Shown: one piece after another, positions 42,642 through 54,900 of the stretch
Numbering within the stretch: the stretch's first letter is position 1
Layout: each line of letters begins with the position of its first letter
Origin: Entoloma clypeatum
Taxonomy: Eukaryota > Basidiomycota > Agaricomycetes > Agaricales > Entolomataceae
DNA length: 64,000 nucleotides
Direction of reading: 5' to 3'
Assembly: GCA_963565915.1 (NCBI GenBank)
Contig: OY751487.1
Location: 1,612,001-1,676,000 of the forward strand
Translations under genes and position numbers: made by a program
The notes under the pieces: model-generated
The model's database searches: none
Told to the model about the DNA's origin: nothing
Seen by the model: only the letters and a program-made list of their open reading frames with translations

Positions 42642-45600
42642 TTATCGTGGGCGAGACGGGTTCTGCCGATGGAAATCACGGATCAGATCTTGAGCGTTCT
42701 GAACATTAGCTCGAGGTTCCCATGTGTTCTCTTCTGGACCATATCCTTCCCACTGGACGAGGTACTGGATCTTTCCGCGGAACTTTCGAGAGTCTAGGAT
42801 CATAGACACATGGTACTCTTCTCGTCCTTCGACGATGATCGGATCAGGGGCTGGTTTCCTTTTCTGGATGGCATACTTCAGAGTTTCATATGGTGACAAC
42901 AGGGTCTCGTTGAACACAGGGTGAATCATCTTCCAAGTCTTTGGAAGATCAAGAAGGTACGCGCTAGCTCCTTTCTTCTCTAGGCCTTTGAATGGTCCAT
43001 GTCGGAGTGCATCAAGTTTATTTGAGGGTCGATCGGTCCTGATGTTAGTCCCTTCCAGCCACACCTTGTCTCCGATGCGGTAGTCCCGAGACGGGCTTCG
43101 CCGTGTGTCAACTGTCTTCTTCATCTGATCCTGTGCTTGTTTCAGCGCAGTATTGGCTTCTTCTCGTGCCTGTTTGAGTTTTTTCAAGAAGTCGTTGGCA
43201 GCCGGATTGGTATCTTCTAACATGAGTTCTCCCTTCCACGGATGTAAACCATAGTTGAGGTAGAATGGGGTGTGCTTCGTTGCCTGGTGTTCTTTGTCAT
43301 TGTACTGGAACTCTGCGATTGCGATCCATTCTGCCCAATCATCCTGTAGATGGTTGACAAAGTTTCGTAAGAATGCTTCTGTTTCCTGATGCGATTGCTC
43401 GGCCTGTCCATCAGTCTGTGGGTGGTATGCGGTGGACAGGTTCCTCTTGATCCCTAACATGCGGCAGAGTATCTCCATGAACTTTGCAGCGAACTGTGGT
43501 CCCCTATCGCTGATGATCTTCTTGGGGATCCCATGAAGCTTCCATATCTGATCCCGATAGATCTTGGCTAATCCTTCAGCCGATAGTTCCACGGTTGTCG
43601 GAATGAGGTGAAGCATCTTTGAATGTCTATCCGTGATGACCAGAATTGCGTTTTTTCCATCAGATTCTGGTATTGGTCCTATGACGTCGATTCCTATGTC
43701 TTCCCATGGGTGACTTGGTGCTGCATGGGGATGTAGCGGAGCATGTCGCTTTTGTCAGTTAATCTTGTTGCGTTGACAAGTGTCGCAACCCTTCACGTAC
43801 TTCTTCACATCATGCAGTATGGTAGGCCACCAGTAGGTGCGAGTGAGGAGTTCATGTGTCTGGTACTGTCCTGGATGTCCAGCCACTGGTGCATCGTGTG
43901 ATTCAAACATCAATTCTTGTCGCAATTGTGGATCTGGCGGGACATAGACTCGTTTGCCTGCATATGTGATGCCGTTTTCCTGTTGATACCAATGAGGATT
44001 CTTCTTTAGACCCTGGGCTACTTCTGTCTCCATGCGGTTTGAACCCTTGATGCGTGCAATCCACAGATTTTTGATGGTCGTGATGTTTCCAATTTTGATG
44101 GAATCAGATGTTTCACCCCCTTCAAAGAATTGTTCCTCCGTGAACATCTCCATTTGTACCACATCTTCTGATTCCAATCGTTTCAAGAATAGTCCCTCCT
44201 TGAGCATTTGGTCACTGTCCTGTGGTTCGAGTTCCGCTTCATACCAGGGTAAGCGTGACAGGATGTCCGCTTTCGCATTGGTCTTGCCGGGCACATGCCG
44301 TAATTCGAAGTCATAGTCCTGTAACTTCATTTTCCAGTGTCACTGTCGTTGATTCAGGTCCTGAGGATGACGGAAATATTCCAGGTTCTTGTGATCGGTC
44401 AAGATTTCAAAATGTTCCCTGGCTTTGAGCAGATAGTGTCTCCAATCTTTTAATGCTTCCATGACCGCCAGGAGTTCCTTGTTGTATATCTTGTAATTCT
44501 GTTTGGCCGCAGACATGGTCCGCGACAAGAACGCGATGGGGTGCCATTTGTCGTCTTGCTTCTGAGAGAGTACTGCTCCAATTGCATAGCCCGATGCATC
44601 GGTTTCAACCCTGAACTGTCCCTCTGGTTTTGGTAATGCCAAGACCGGTGCCGATGTAATTGCCCATATGAGACCTTCAAAAGCTTGCTGCTCTGTTGGT
44701 CCCAAAGTAAATGCCATACCGCCTGTGAGCGCGGTGAGAGGCTTTGCGATGTTTGAGTACCCTTCAATAAAACGTCGATAGAAGTTAGCAAATCCAAGGA
44801 ACTTCTGAACGGCCTTTTTTGATGTGGGTGCTCGCCAGTTTTGAATTGTATCCACCTTCTCAGTTTCCATCTCAACACGTCCCTCACCAACCACATATCC
44901 CAATATAGGACATTTTGTTACTTCCCATAAACACTTCTTCTCCTTTAGGAACAAATCATTGTCCGATAGGATCTGTAGGATTTCTTCAGTGTTTCGCGCG
45001 AGTTCTTCCTTGGTTTTTACTGATAACCACGATGTCATCCATGTAGATCACGCAGATACGTCGGCGGATCTGGTCCCGGAATAGACTAGCCATCATTCGA
45101 GAGAACATTCCCGGGGAGTTGCAAAGACCGAAAAACATGACCAATGGTTTGAACAATTCTCGACTGGTGAGGAAGGCAGCTTTCCATTCATCGCCCTCCT
45201 TAATCCGGACGTTGTTATAGCCCCACATGATGTCCATTTTATTGAAGTAGACCGCATCTTTCAGTACGTCCAAGAGATCGGATATTCGTGGGAGTGGGAA
45301 TTTGTCTTTGACCGTGAATTTATTGAACATGCGGTAATCTTGTACCAATCATTTGGAGCCATCCTTTTTGTTGATGAAGAAGCAAGGGGAGGCATAAGGG
45401 GATTTGGACGGGCAGATCTTTCCCGTTGCTAGACCCTCGTCAATGAATACGTCCAATTCTTCTTGTTCCTTTTGCGTCATAGGATATGTATTTCCCCCTA
45501 GTTCCTTTGGTGCGTCCGGTGTAAGTTCGATACCATGGTCCCATTCCCTCTCCTTTGGGATTTTGTCAAAGTTCTCTTTCTTGAAAAGATGAGCAAATCG

Positions 45601-46251
45601 TTCAACATATGAGGGTCGTTTGGTTGTGGGAGGTGGTGTGGGAGTGACAGCTTCCAAAATAGGGTCTCCAGGCTTCCATTTCTGATCCGACTTTTTGGGT
45701 GCATCTTTGTCGCGCACCTCAACCATGTGAACCCGGTGTTTGCGACCATTAAGGTTAATCCTAAAATCCGAGTGTTTGGTTCGACATGTTGTTGGGCACC
45801 AGTTAAATGTTACCACGCCGGTTGTCCAATTGATTGTGGGGTTGTGGTGTACCAACCAGTCATGTCCCAAGAGCATGTCCGTCCTCCCAATGTCCAGTAC
45901 CATTGCTTCCATGGTTTCCTGATGTGCTCCCAAATCCAGTTTGACTTCGGCAAGTTGGCTCGCTTTCTGTTGTCGATTTGGTGATCCATCCGCATTTAGA
46001 ATTGCTATGGGTGGTATTCCTCGCGTGGGGAGGTTCTGTTCGCGTACTATTCTGGGATGAATGCATGTGCGTTCACATCCGCTGTCAACCTCAGGTCGGA
46101 TAACCTTTGGTCCTCGTCGTGTTTTGAGCTGCGCTAACAGCCTGATTTCTCGTCTTTTCGGGGGTTTATCTCCCTTCATAATCTTAGTCGACGCAGCGGC
46201 TTGCTTGGCAGGGATGACATAGGTTCTATTGTCTGCAGTCATACAAGACAA
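42642..46251 (-). pseudogene. pol of Y copy 2 (same lesions as copy 1)
   Basis: Protease, RT, RNase H, integrase and chromodomain as in 34391-38000, with TGA codons at the mirrored positions (45,349-45,351, about 44,340 and 43,755-43,757) and the same frame change after YMDD near 45,013. The C-terminus reads NPSRPR here against NPSHPR in copy 1, at the border where the two arms stop matching. Confidence 0.88.
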
Positions 46252-47880
46252 GCAAGTCCGTTTAATAGATAAGGGTCGCGACTTAGCGTCGTTTAATCGG
46301 ACCCTTCGGAAACATCCTTCTCGTTGGCTTCTAAGATTGTGGTTTCATCATTCTCGGCATCTTCCTCAGACACCTTCCTAACCCTTCCGGAGTTCTTCTT
46401 TGGCTTGCGGCAGTTGCGCGTGATATGGCCTTCTTGGTCACAGTTGAAACACCTGCGACCATCTTTCTTCTTTGGAGCGCTACAGTCTTTAGCCAGATGA
46501 CCAAAGCGTTGACAGTTGTAGCAACGGGCTACTCCTGCTTTGTCGATCTCCATGGCCTTGCCCTGACCACCATAAGTGGTACCCGATCCGGTGCGCATGT
46601 CGCTGCCACCTCGGATGACTAGTGCGTGTCCTTCCATCTGTCGTCCCTTGTTTCGGATCTCCTTTGCATAATCGGTGTATGTCTTGCCATCGCTAGCCAC
46701 TTGTTCAGAGATTCTGCGGTTGACGTTCTTCTCTAGGATGTATTTCCCAGTTTCTTTGCCAAGGTTTGACAGCTTCAAGAGTTCTTCAAATTCATCCAAA
46801 AATTTGTCAACGGTGCGTTTCTCTTGTTTCAGGACTTCGAGTCTTGTTTTTGGCAGCAACCGACTTGTTGGCAATGGAGAATTGTGTGGCGATATCATCG
46901 GAAAAACCTAGCCAGGTGATGTTCTCGTTGTCAACAGCAAGAGCGTCTAACTTGTTACTGGCCCAGTGCCTGCCGGACCCTTCCATCATGCAGGATAGTA
47001 CCGCAAGAATCTTCTGATCGTCTGTGAGGCTCTTTTGGAACCTGATGTATAGTTTGGTGGCTTTCCACCACCCGTCAAAGGTGTATCTGTCCTTGAACAT
47101 CCCAGGATCCTTGATGATCTTGGATGTATCCATTGTTTGTACAGCCGGAGCTTTTGCCATGTTTAGAGTCTGCGGAGGAGGAGAGGAGTCGGGTTGTTGG
47201 GATGAAGATGGGGTTCGGGATACAGGTAAGGATTGAAAATGAGTCCCTGTTCTAGGCATCTGTTCAATATCTGACTGTGCGGAGTCAAAAGTAAATTCGT
47301 CAGGGGACTCGTCGGCGGAATCAGTGGCAAAACGTTCAGAGTATTTCCTCTGTAAATCTCTAAGGAATCTCTGTTCCTGCGCATCTGTTGGTCTCGAGAA
47401 GGGGTCAAGTCTCTCGTTTCGTGCCCAGCGGTTGTACTCGGTCTGTTGTTCTTCGGTGGTGAAGTGGGCGTAGATCTGCTGCTTCAAGTAAGACGTGATG
47501 ATGTGGCTCTGGGACGTCTCGATGTGAGCGTCCTAATCAATCTTCTGATAACGGTTGTCTGGACACCAATAAACTCTCTGATCTCTGTGATCCGACCTGT
47601 CTGAGGTCCTTCTTGAATGCGAAAGCTTTCGAGTTCATTCTGTCGGGCGTTGTAACGCGCGATCTGGTGTTGCCAAGCAAGATGGATGCTCTCTGCTAAC
47701 TCGCCGTGGGGGCGATGCTTGTCGTTATCTAGTTCTTCGTCAAGCACCTGCTGTAGGATGCAACAGATCTCTGATTTGATGTACTGCTGGATGAGTGTAA
47801 AATCGATACTGTCTCGAGGACTTAGCTCCTCCTGTCGGGCTTCTGGCATGCTGAATGGGTTACTGGTGAAGTCTTCAAAG
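42658..47880 (-). repeat. Right arm of 5.2-kb inverted repeat
   Basis: Reverse complement of 32762-37984, same length, one difference found. The arms are separated by a 4.7-kb centre. Confidence 0.85.
46293..47849 (-). pseudogene. gag of Y copy 2 (same frameshifts as copy 1)
   Basis: Mirror of 32793-34349, with both CCHC knuckles and both frame breaks at matching positions. Confidence 0.85.
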
Positions 47881-47938
47881 AAGCGCGATGGCTTGACTCG
47901 TCTGGTAGTTGCTCTCTTCGCTCTGGGCGAACCTAACG

Positions 47939-47949
47939 AGATTTAGCAA
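47939..47949 (-). other. Tf1-like self-priming primer-binding site of Y copy 2
   Basis: On the minus strand TTGCTAAATCT, two bases after LTR b. It is complementary to AGATTTAGCAA inside that LTR. Confidence 0.75.
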
Positions 47950-47951
47950 CT

Positions 47952-48318
47952 TGTTATGCTTAACAAACCGTTCCAAGGTCCGGGCAGAGTATGCAGGAAG
48001 TGGAAAGGCGAAGAGCAAAGTGATTGCTAAATCTAAGGAATGTAGCTATGGTACATGGGGTTTATATAGTACTGGCTATGAGCGGTAGCGAGTGAGTCAG
48101 TAGCTGCGGAAGGCAGTGCGGATGAGTCAGTAACTGCGGAAAGGCAGTGCGAAGTGAGTCAGACGACTGCGGAGTGTGAGTCAGCGCGGGAGCGAAGTAT
48201 ACTAAAGGAGAATGGTAGAGTAAAGGTAAATGAATAAGTGGTCCGATGAGTCAAAGAAATAACGAAGGTACAATGCAAGGGAAAAGTGCGTAACATACAA
48301 ACCGGTAAGTCCGTAACA
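47952..48318 (-). repeat. LTR type b (5' LTR of Y copy 2)
   Basis: About 367 bp. It matches 38520-38907 apart from a deletion of about 21 nt in the repeat-rich part. Confidence 0.88.
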
Positions 48319-49417
48319 GTCATCAATATATGCCTGGGTGAGTCTACAGAGCATCCGAGAACACCATCGGCCTCAGCCAAGGCTTACAGCAGCTTGAAGT
48401 GACGATGCTGCCCAGGCTCCCTGAGTTTTTGACCGAGAATCTGTGTAGAAGTTGAGGAGAGAGCACATGCCCTCAAGACGAATTCGGACAAAGTGGTCGA
48501 AATCTGAGGTTTTATAACCTCCTCCTTTGCCTCGCAATGGGCCACGCAGATTCTCGTTCAGGTCTCGAAGTGCTGCTGATGCGACGTTAATGGTGGGTGC
48601 CTCACGTAACTTCCCATCAGAAGGAACATGTGATGGGGGAGGATCATCGCTTTCTGGGGAAGGATGGGTGATCGACGTGTCATCTGCCTGATTGGGCCCT
48701 GTGCCAAGCTCAAACTCAATACTATCAACTGAATCATTGTCGATGGATGCCTCTCGGAGAGGGTGTTGTGGTAGTGGTGGTGGGAATAACTGGTACTCCA
48801 TGTAAATTGCTTCGGGTGCACCTGTGGGGATCTCAAGAGTCACAGAAGGGAAAAACAATTCTCTGGGGGAATATGTTGCCGGTATCAAGGGTGCCGGTGA
48901 TGCCAGAAATACATCATGCTCAGGAGCCCTGTTGACTATTTTAGGATCCTTGATGGACATTTGATCACCCTAGATATCATTAAATAACATATTGGCATGA
49001 GACGTCCGAAAGAGGTCATGCAGGGATATAATGACGTGCCTGAAAGATTCTCTCATTCTCCTTATTTTCCACTGTCCGCCTTCTTTTACATGGTGAAAGT
49101 TGTTCAATAAAGCCACAAGTGAAATTTTTGAGGCGTGAAAGGACATGTCTTGCGTGTTTAGGCATGTTAAGATGTGACACAACATGTTTTTGGACGTGTG
49201 AGAGGACAAAAAGTGTATAGGCTTTTTGACAACGTAAAATTTCCTTAATCGGACTATGGTACAAATATTTATTGTAGGATATCTATACAATGTTGAGCTG
49301 CGATTAGAACGAAAGTCCTTAGATCTCATATAACCAGATAGTTTTGTCCTTTGTGCCAAATTAGGACACTGTCACGCTTAGCATGTGATGTTGGTGGCGG
49401 ATGGATGTCCCCTACCT
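48319..49417 (-). pseudogene. Tc1/mariner-type transposon, 5' half
   Basis: Minus strand. The TIR at 49417-49391 is followed by about 430 bp of leader, then an open frame from 48960 (MSIKDPKIVNRAPEHD...) with EYQLFPPPLPQHPLREAS and LRGPLRGKGGGYKTSDFDHF. It continues in a shifted frame (RMLCRLTQAYIDD) to the Y insertion at ATGAC. The interrupted word IDD|RTVLPVNPYG joins the 3' half at 38908. This N-terminal domain is probably the DNA-binding part. Function is inferred from linkage to the DDE half. Confidence 0.7.
49391..49417. repeat. Terminal repeat of the Tc1-type transposon (end 2)
   Basis: Matches 40621-40647 with one mismatch. It is followed by TA (49418-49419), the other half of the TA target duplication. 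Confidence 0.8.
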
Positions 49418-50665
49418 TACTCCATTCTGTTTCTCCAACTCCGCACGGAGTGCGTTCAACGAGTTGAAACTCGCTTTTACCAAAGCACCAGTCCTCACTC
49501 ATTGGATTCCTGATCAACCTATTATCATCGAGACAGACGCCTCCGACTAGGCACTTGGTGCTATTTTGTCCATCCGGACCTCCGACAAGGAGATACACCA
49601 GTAGTGTTCCACTCCCGCACCTTCACCGCCCCGGAACTCAACTACGACACACATGACAAGGAGTTACTTGCTATCCATGAAGCATTCAAGGTATGGCAAC
49701 ATTACCTTGAAGGCTCCGCTGCTCCGATCAATGTTGTCACAGACCACAAGAACCTGGAGTACTTCGCCACTACAAAGGTTCTCACCCGCCAACAGGCCTG
49801 GTGGTCCGAGTTCCTTTCTCAGTTCAATCTCTTGATTCTCTTCTGCCCTGGACATCTTGGTACCAAGCCGGACTCAGAACGTACCAACCAAACCTTGAAA
49901 CAGTACCTCCGCATCTTCTGCAACTATCAGCAGGACAACTGGTCCGAGCTACTTCCGCTTGCGGAGTTCACATACAACAATGCTCTGAGTGCTACGACCA
50001 GGATCTCACTCTTCTTCGCCAATAAAGGTTATCATCCGAACCTCTCCGTCCATCTGGAGCGTGACCTCGCATCCGCCCGTGCCCGACAATTCGTCGTAGA
50101 CCTGGACAAGCTTCACCAAGAGCTCAAATCTACAATCCTAGAAGCTCAACAACGCTATCAAGGCCCCGCCGACCTCCGGCATGCTCCGCCCCCTCCGCTC
50201 GAAGTAGGACAGCAAGCATTTGTGAAGGCTAAGTTTTTCCACACTACACGACCCTCCAAAAAGCTGTCTGAAAAGTACCTTGGCCCCTTTGACATCCTTG
50301 CCAGGAATGGTACACACTCTTACACCCTCCGACTTCCAGACACCATATGTGGTGTTCATCCCGTTTTCCACATCTCCATGCTGGAGCCATCTGTTCCGAA
50401 CATCATTCCAAACCGGACAGTAACTCCGCCTCCTCCGATCGATGTTGAAGGAGAAGTGGAATATAAAATCGCTGAAATCCTTGACACCAAACTGGATCGG
50501 CGGCGTTCTTGCAAACTGCTCTACCTAGTCCATTGGCTAGGCTGTGAAGGAACCGATGAGGAACAGTCCTGGCTATCCGCCATGGAACTCGAACATGCAA
50601 CAGACTTAGTCGCGGACTTCCACTCCACGTATCCGGAGAAACCGGGTCCCTTATCATGCCTATAG
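49418..50665 (+). pseudogene. Element X: RNase H and integrase C-terminus (internally deleted)
   Basis: Resumes X at TPFCFSNSARSAFNELKLAF. RNase H has IIETDASD followed by TAG, then after a 1-nt loss VVFHSRTFTAPELNYDTHDKELLAIHEAF and TDHKNLEYF. At GTKPD|SERTNQTLKQ (about 49,873) RNase H is fused directly to the distal integrase, so the zinc-binding HHCC and most of the D,D core are deleted. The rest includes LPLAEFTYNNA, the GPFDILARNGTHSYTLRLP module and a chromo-like tail, CKLLYLVHWLGCEGTDEEQSW. It ends PLSCL. Confidence 0.88.
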
Positions 50666-50733
50666 AACCCCGCAAGACATTTATATTGCAAAATAAAAAA
50701 TAATAATTAAAAAGGAATTAGAGGGGGGAGGGG

Positions 50734-51558
50734 CTACTGGGTTTTGGCCTTTTTGGCTGGCAGACCGTCATCCTCTGACTCACCCTCCAGTTCTCCCTCC
50801 ACCTCCTCTTTCTCTGCTTGCAGTTCCACAAGCTCCCCGTCTGCCAACTCCTCATCCTCCCCCTCATCCATTTTCTCGTCCTCTTCCTCTCCTTTTTCCT
50901 CTTCTCCATCCTCCGGCTCCAACTCCGGAGCTGCCGCCTCCAGCAGGAAGTTCCGGTAGGCGAGGTGGTTGTTTAAGATCTGTAGCTGCCGGAGCAGCGC
51001 CCAACTGACCCTCGCCGACCGCTCCTCCTTCTCCTCCTTCTCCTCCCGGAGCTCCCGGAGCTCCTCCGCAACCCCTGCATCACAGCAGCCTTTCACCCCG
51101 CTCAGGCCTGCGACCTCCGCCATGGCCTCCTCTGTCTTTCCCTGTTTCTGCTTTGCCCACGTCTCGCCGGGCTTCAGGCAAACCTGTTTGCCATCTTTAC
51201 ACCGCTGGCATGCGGTGCCCTTCCCCTGCCTAAGGAGATTGTCAGTAAGAAAAAGAAGATGGAAAAGCGGGTACTCACAGCGCCCACTTGCATTCCACCT
51301 TCGCCTGCGCACAGGCCTGACATGCCTCCCCCCGGACCTCCGACTCCTCAGCTCCGCTCTCCACCCTCTGCTTCCCCACCTTCTTCACCCTCTTCTTCTC
51401 CGCCTCCGCCTCTGCCTCTGCCTTTGCCTCTGCCTCTGCCCTCTTCTTTGCCTCTGCCTCCCTCGCCCTCCTCTCATGCCAGACGGCGCAGGAGCTCCTC
51501 TTCGGAGTCGTTGAGGTTGGCGCTGGAGCACGCGGGTTGTGTGTTCAAGTCTTGGGGC
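50734..51558 (-). pseudogene. Antisense gene inside element X with two Cx2Cx6C clusters (main part)
   Basis: Minus strand, opposite to X. An Ala/Glu/Lys-rich helical stretch leads to CQACAQAKVEC, an intron (51278-51230; GTGAGT...TTAG, 49 nt) and CQRCKDGKQVC. Together these make two Cx2Cx6C clusters as in fungal Zn(II)2Cys6 proteins. The rest is a coiled coil (LRELREEKEEKEERSARV), LRQLQILNNHLAYRNFLLE and a very acidic C-terminus ending KKAKTQ. One frame change occurs near 51,475. The 5' end was cut by copia C1 and continues at 57357-57457. Expected role: DNA-binding or TE-associated accessory protein. This is inference; no family is securely named. Confidence 0.62.
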
Positions 51559-51869
51559 TGTTGAAGTTCCACCTGGGCGCTAGCCACAGGTGTACTGAGC
51601 AACACGGCTACAGTGGAAGTACTCTACGATACCGCTATGGTCACTTACATGGTTTGGAGGGGGTAAGGCTAGTGAGAGCGGTTGAGGCTGGTGAGAGCGA
51701 TGGAGCTGGTTAAGAGTCAAGAGACAACTTGTTGATATTGACAGTTTCCTGGTCTTATATACCGTACTACTGTTTGTACCAACCAAACAAGTATGTAATC
51801 AAAGATGTGTAAAGGTCATGTGATGTAATCTAATCTAATCTAATCTACGTGATGGGAAAAGTTTCAACA
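51559..51869 (-). repeat. 3' LTR of C1
   Basis: On the minus strand TGTTGAAACTTTTCCC...CTTCAACA. It holds a TATATAAGACC promoter-like box and a (TAATC)n run. A C-run (purine tract on the minus strand) lies just inside the element at 51870. Confidence 0.92.
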
Positions 51870-51934
51870 CCCCCCCATATTTAGTACATACTTCTAAATA
51901 CATCTTACTTTTTCCCATATAGGTACTCTTGCGT

Positions 51935-54900
51935 CTAGTTTTTAAGTAATCCAAAGTACGGGATAAACTTGCTAAAGAGGACTTTCCCCAGATTTTTAGT
52001 TAAAAGGTCTGCAGGGTTGTTCACTCCTTCGATGAATTCGACCGTAATGATGCCTTCAGATACTTTTTCTCTGACGAAGTGGAATCGCACGTCAATGTGC
52101 TTGGACCGCTTTTCAGTTACAGGGTTGGATGCGATAAAGACGGAGCCATTGTTATCTCCATAGATCGGGACTGATCCGATCTGCATCCCAAGTTCGGCAA
52201 GCATGCTTCTAAGCCATGTCACTGCGCGACTGCAATCTGATAGCGCCATGTATTCTGCTTCCGTGGAAGAGAGGGCAATGGTTTTTTGCGCCGATGAAAC
52301 CCATGTTACTGCTCCAGATGCCAGCGATACGAAGTAACCAGTGGTGGACTTCCTGGTGTTTTCGTCTGACGCCCAATCGGAGTCTGTGAATGCGTAGATT
52401 CCTTTCCCAGAATCACCATCGTACATGATCGCGTAATTTTTTGTCGCCTTCAAATACCTGCAAATATCCCTTGCCACTTCCAAATGGCGTTTGGTAGGGT
52501 TTGCGGAGAATTGGGACATTTTGATTACGGCAAAACAAATGTCGGGTCTTGTCCCAATCATTAAGTACAATAGTGACCCGATGACGGATTGGTACTTGGA
52601 TCTGAGTTCTGCATTGGGTTCATCTTCAGACTTCATGGGTTTGTAGCCTGTCGGGAGTGGGGTATGGGTGGCATTAGATTCGCTCATCCCCATGCGTGCG
52701 AGAATTTTCTCAAGGTAGGGTACTTGATCAATGAAGATCCGCTTCCCACGTTGCCTTATTTGGATAGAGAGAAATTCTTTTGGTTCCCCATCAGGGACTA
52801 GGTGGCCTAGATCCCTACATTCCCATGTTGTCATGAAGGCCTTCTTCTTTTCCAGCGTGTATTCCCGGTTTGTGCCGAGAAAGGCAGAGTCATCGACATA
52901 AATGACGGCGATCACAGTTTCCCCTTTGGTACTTGTGTGAATGAAAACTCCCGCATCGGAGTGAAGCCGGGCAAAGCCGAGCTTTTTCATGGAGGAATCG
53001 AGTTCCCTCCACCAGGCTAATGCGGCCTGCTTGAGTCCGTATAGGGCTTTGTATAGTCGGTACACGAGGTTTTCTTTCCCTTTTACTATGTAGCCCTCAG
53101 GTTGTCGCATGTAAATTACCTCACGGAGTGTTCCATAGAGGAAGGCTGCTGAGACGTCCAAGAGTGTCATGAACCACCCTTCAAGGGCTGTCAATGCCAG
53201 GATCAATCGGACTGTCTCGTATCTCACTACTGGTGAGAAGATCTGATCGAAGTCAATCCCTTCTACCTGTGAGAAACCTTTTGCAACAAGGCGCGCTTTC
53301 AAACGCCCATCGGATTTTTCGTTGTAAACCCATTTGTTTCTTAGAGCTTTCCTCCCTGTAGGTAGGGGTACTAACTCCGTGATCACCCCGCGGCTTTTGA
53401 GCATGTCTAGCTCTTTTCGTTCTGCCGCATACCAATCTTCTTTGTTCGGAAGAGAGCATATGTCTTTGTGTGACATTTCGATGATGCCTACTTGGATGGA
53501 GATTGCCTCCATTAGGAGATCGTTCATCCATGCCGTTTGACCGCCCAGTCTACGTCTTCGATCCATTTTTTCAAGATCAGAAGCAGGGGTGTCTTCCCCA
53601 TAGATGCTGTCTGGCATTCTCCGAACTCGTCGTTCCCTGATCGGTCGATCTGGTACTTGCTCGGGCTCTGGAGTGGGTACTCATGGCTCGTCATCGGGTT
53701 CGCTACGCGGCAAATCATTGTCTGATTCAGGGTGATCCTGTCCAGTGGGAACAGGGTCGTGAGGTTTTTCGTAATGACTGTCGTTGTCATCGTTTCCGGG
53801 GATGAGGTCCTCAAACTCATCAGCCGGTTCTGGGTTTTCCATTTCTGGATGGTTCTCTGGCAAAGGGTCGATGTGGCATCTAGGGTACTTGCTTTCATCA
53901 AAGATAGCTTTCCCACCCATGAAAATTGTATTAGTCTCAGGGTCCATGAAACGGTATCCTTTGACCCCTGGCTTTGATCCGAGATAAATCATCAATCGAG
54001 ATCTAGACTCCAGGGAATTTCTACGTTTTTCTTTTGGGATATACACATATGCCTGACATCCGAAGACTCTGATGCTTGACATATCGGGGATCTCATTGGT
54101 CACCCTGAAGTAAGGGGTATTCCATTCGAGACGCTGCATGGGGGTTCTGTTGTAGAGAAAAGCTGCATGTTCCAAACAGAATTCCCACCACATAGGTGGT
54201 AAGCACGCGTCGAAGCGCAAAGCCTGAGATTTCTCCCACAGGGTTCGATTTATCCGTTCTGCTCGACCGTTCTGCTGGTGCTGATACGGGAGCGTGACGT
54301 CGATCAGAATTCCATGATCGGCAAGTACATCCTTGTATTCGTTAAATTCTCCACCTCCATCAACTCGCCATTTCTTAGGAGTGGCGGCGAATTGATTCTG
54401 GATCATCGCAAGGAATTGTCGTAGTGCCATGACAGCATCCGATTTCTTCCTAAGCAAGACGACCCAGACGTGGGATGAAAAATCGTCCAAAAACGTAAGG
54501 AAATATTTATATTTGTGGTATGATGCCGTGGATATTTGTTTAAGATCGGAATGGATCAGATCAAAGGTTCTTGTTGCCCTTGTTATCGAATTTGGATATG
54601 ACTGATTTGGCATTTTCCCTTTGAGGCAGCCTGTGCAACTTTCCTGTGATTTCTCACGTACTAGTGTTTCAGGTACCCCTTTGGTACTGGTGGGAATCTT
54701 TCGGAGTGCTTGATCATTTGGGTGACCAAGACGCTTGTGCCATGTTTCGACAGTGATTTCGCTTGAGATCGCATGGATCTGATCATAGCGTATTTCAGTG
54801 TCTAACCAGTAAATGGTTTGACCAAGGATGTGGGGCGAAAACTGGATTTTGCTCAGCCCTTTGGAGATGTTAATTTCTCCACAAGTCCCGTCTACTTTGT

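Larger units (their letters stand above)
41701..48318 (-). mobile_element. Ty3/Gypsy chromovirus Y, copy 2 (recombinant, inverted)
   Basis: Mirror copy of 32289-38907, 6.6 kb: LTR type b at 48318-47952, gag, pol, ORF3, LTR type a at 42101-41701. Flanks are ATGAC at its 5' side and CAGAC at its 3' side. These are the partners of the flanks of copy 1. Confidence 0.9.

Noticed and set aside
32762..47880. Arms as a plain assembly artefact
   Set aside because: Not excluded by sequence alone, but the distinct flanks, the one mismatch and the logical target-site duplications argue for a real structure. Kept as a caveat in the finding.
32289..48318. Two Y elements as two ordinary independent insertions
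   Set aside because: Each copy would then need matching LTRs and its own 5-bp duplication. Instead LTR types and duplications are exchanged between the copies.
50744..51564. Plus-strand Ser/Pro/Leu-rich ORFs over the antisense Cys-cluster gene
   Set aside because: Low-complexity shadows of the acidic and Ala/Glu-rich minus-strand coding sequence.
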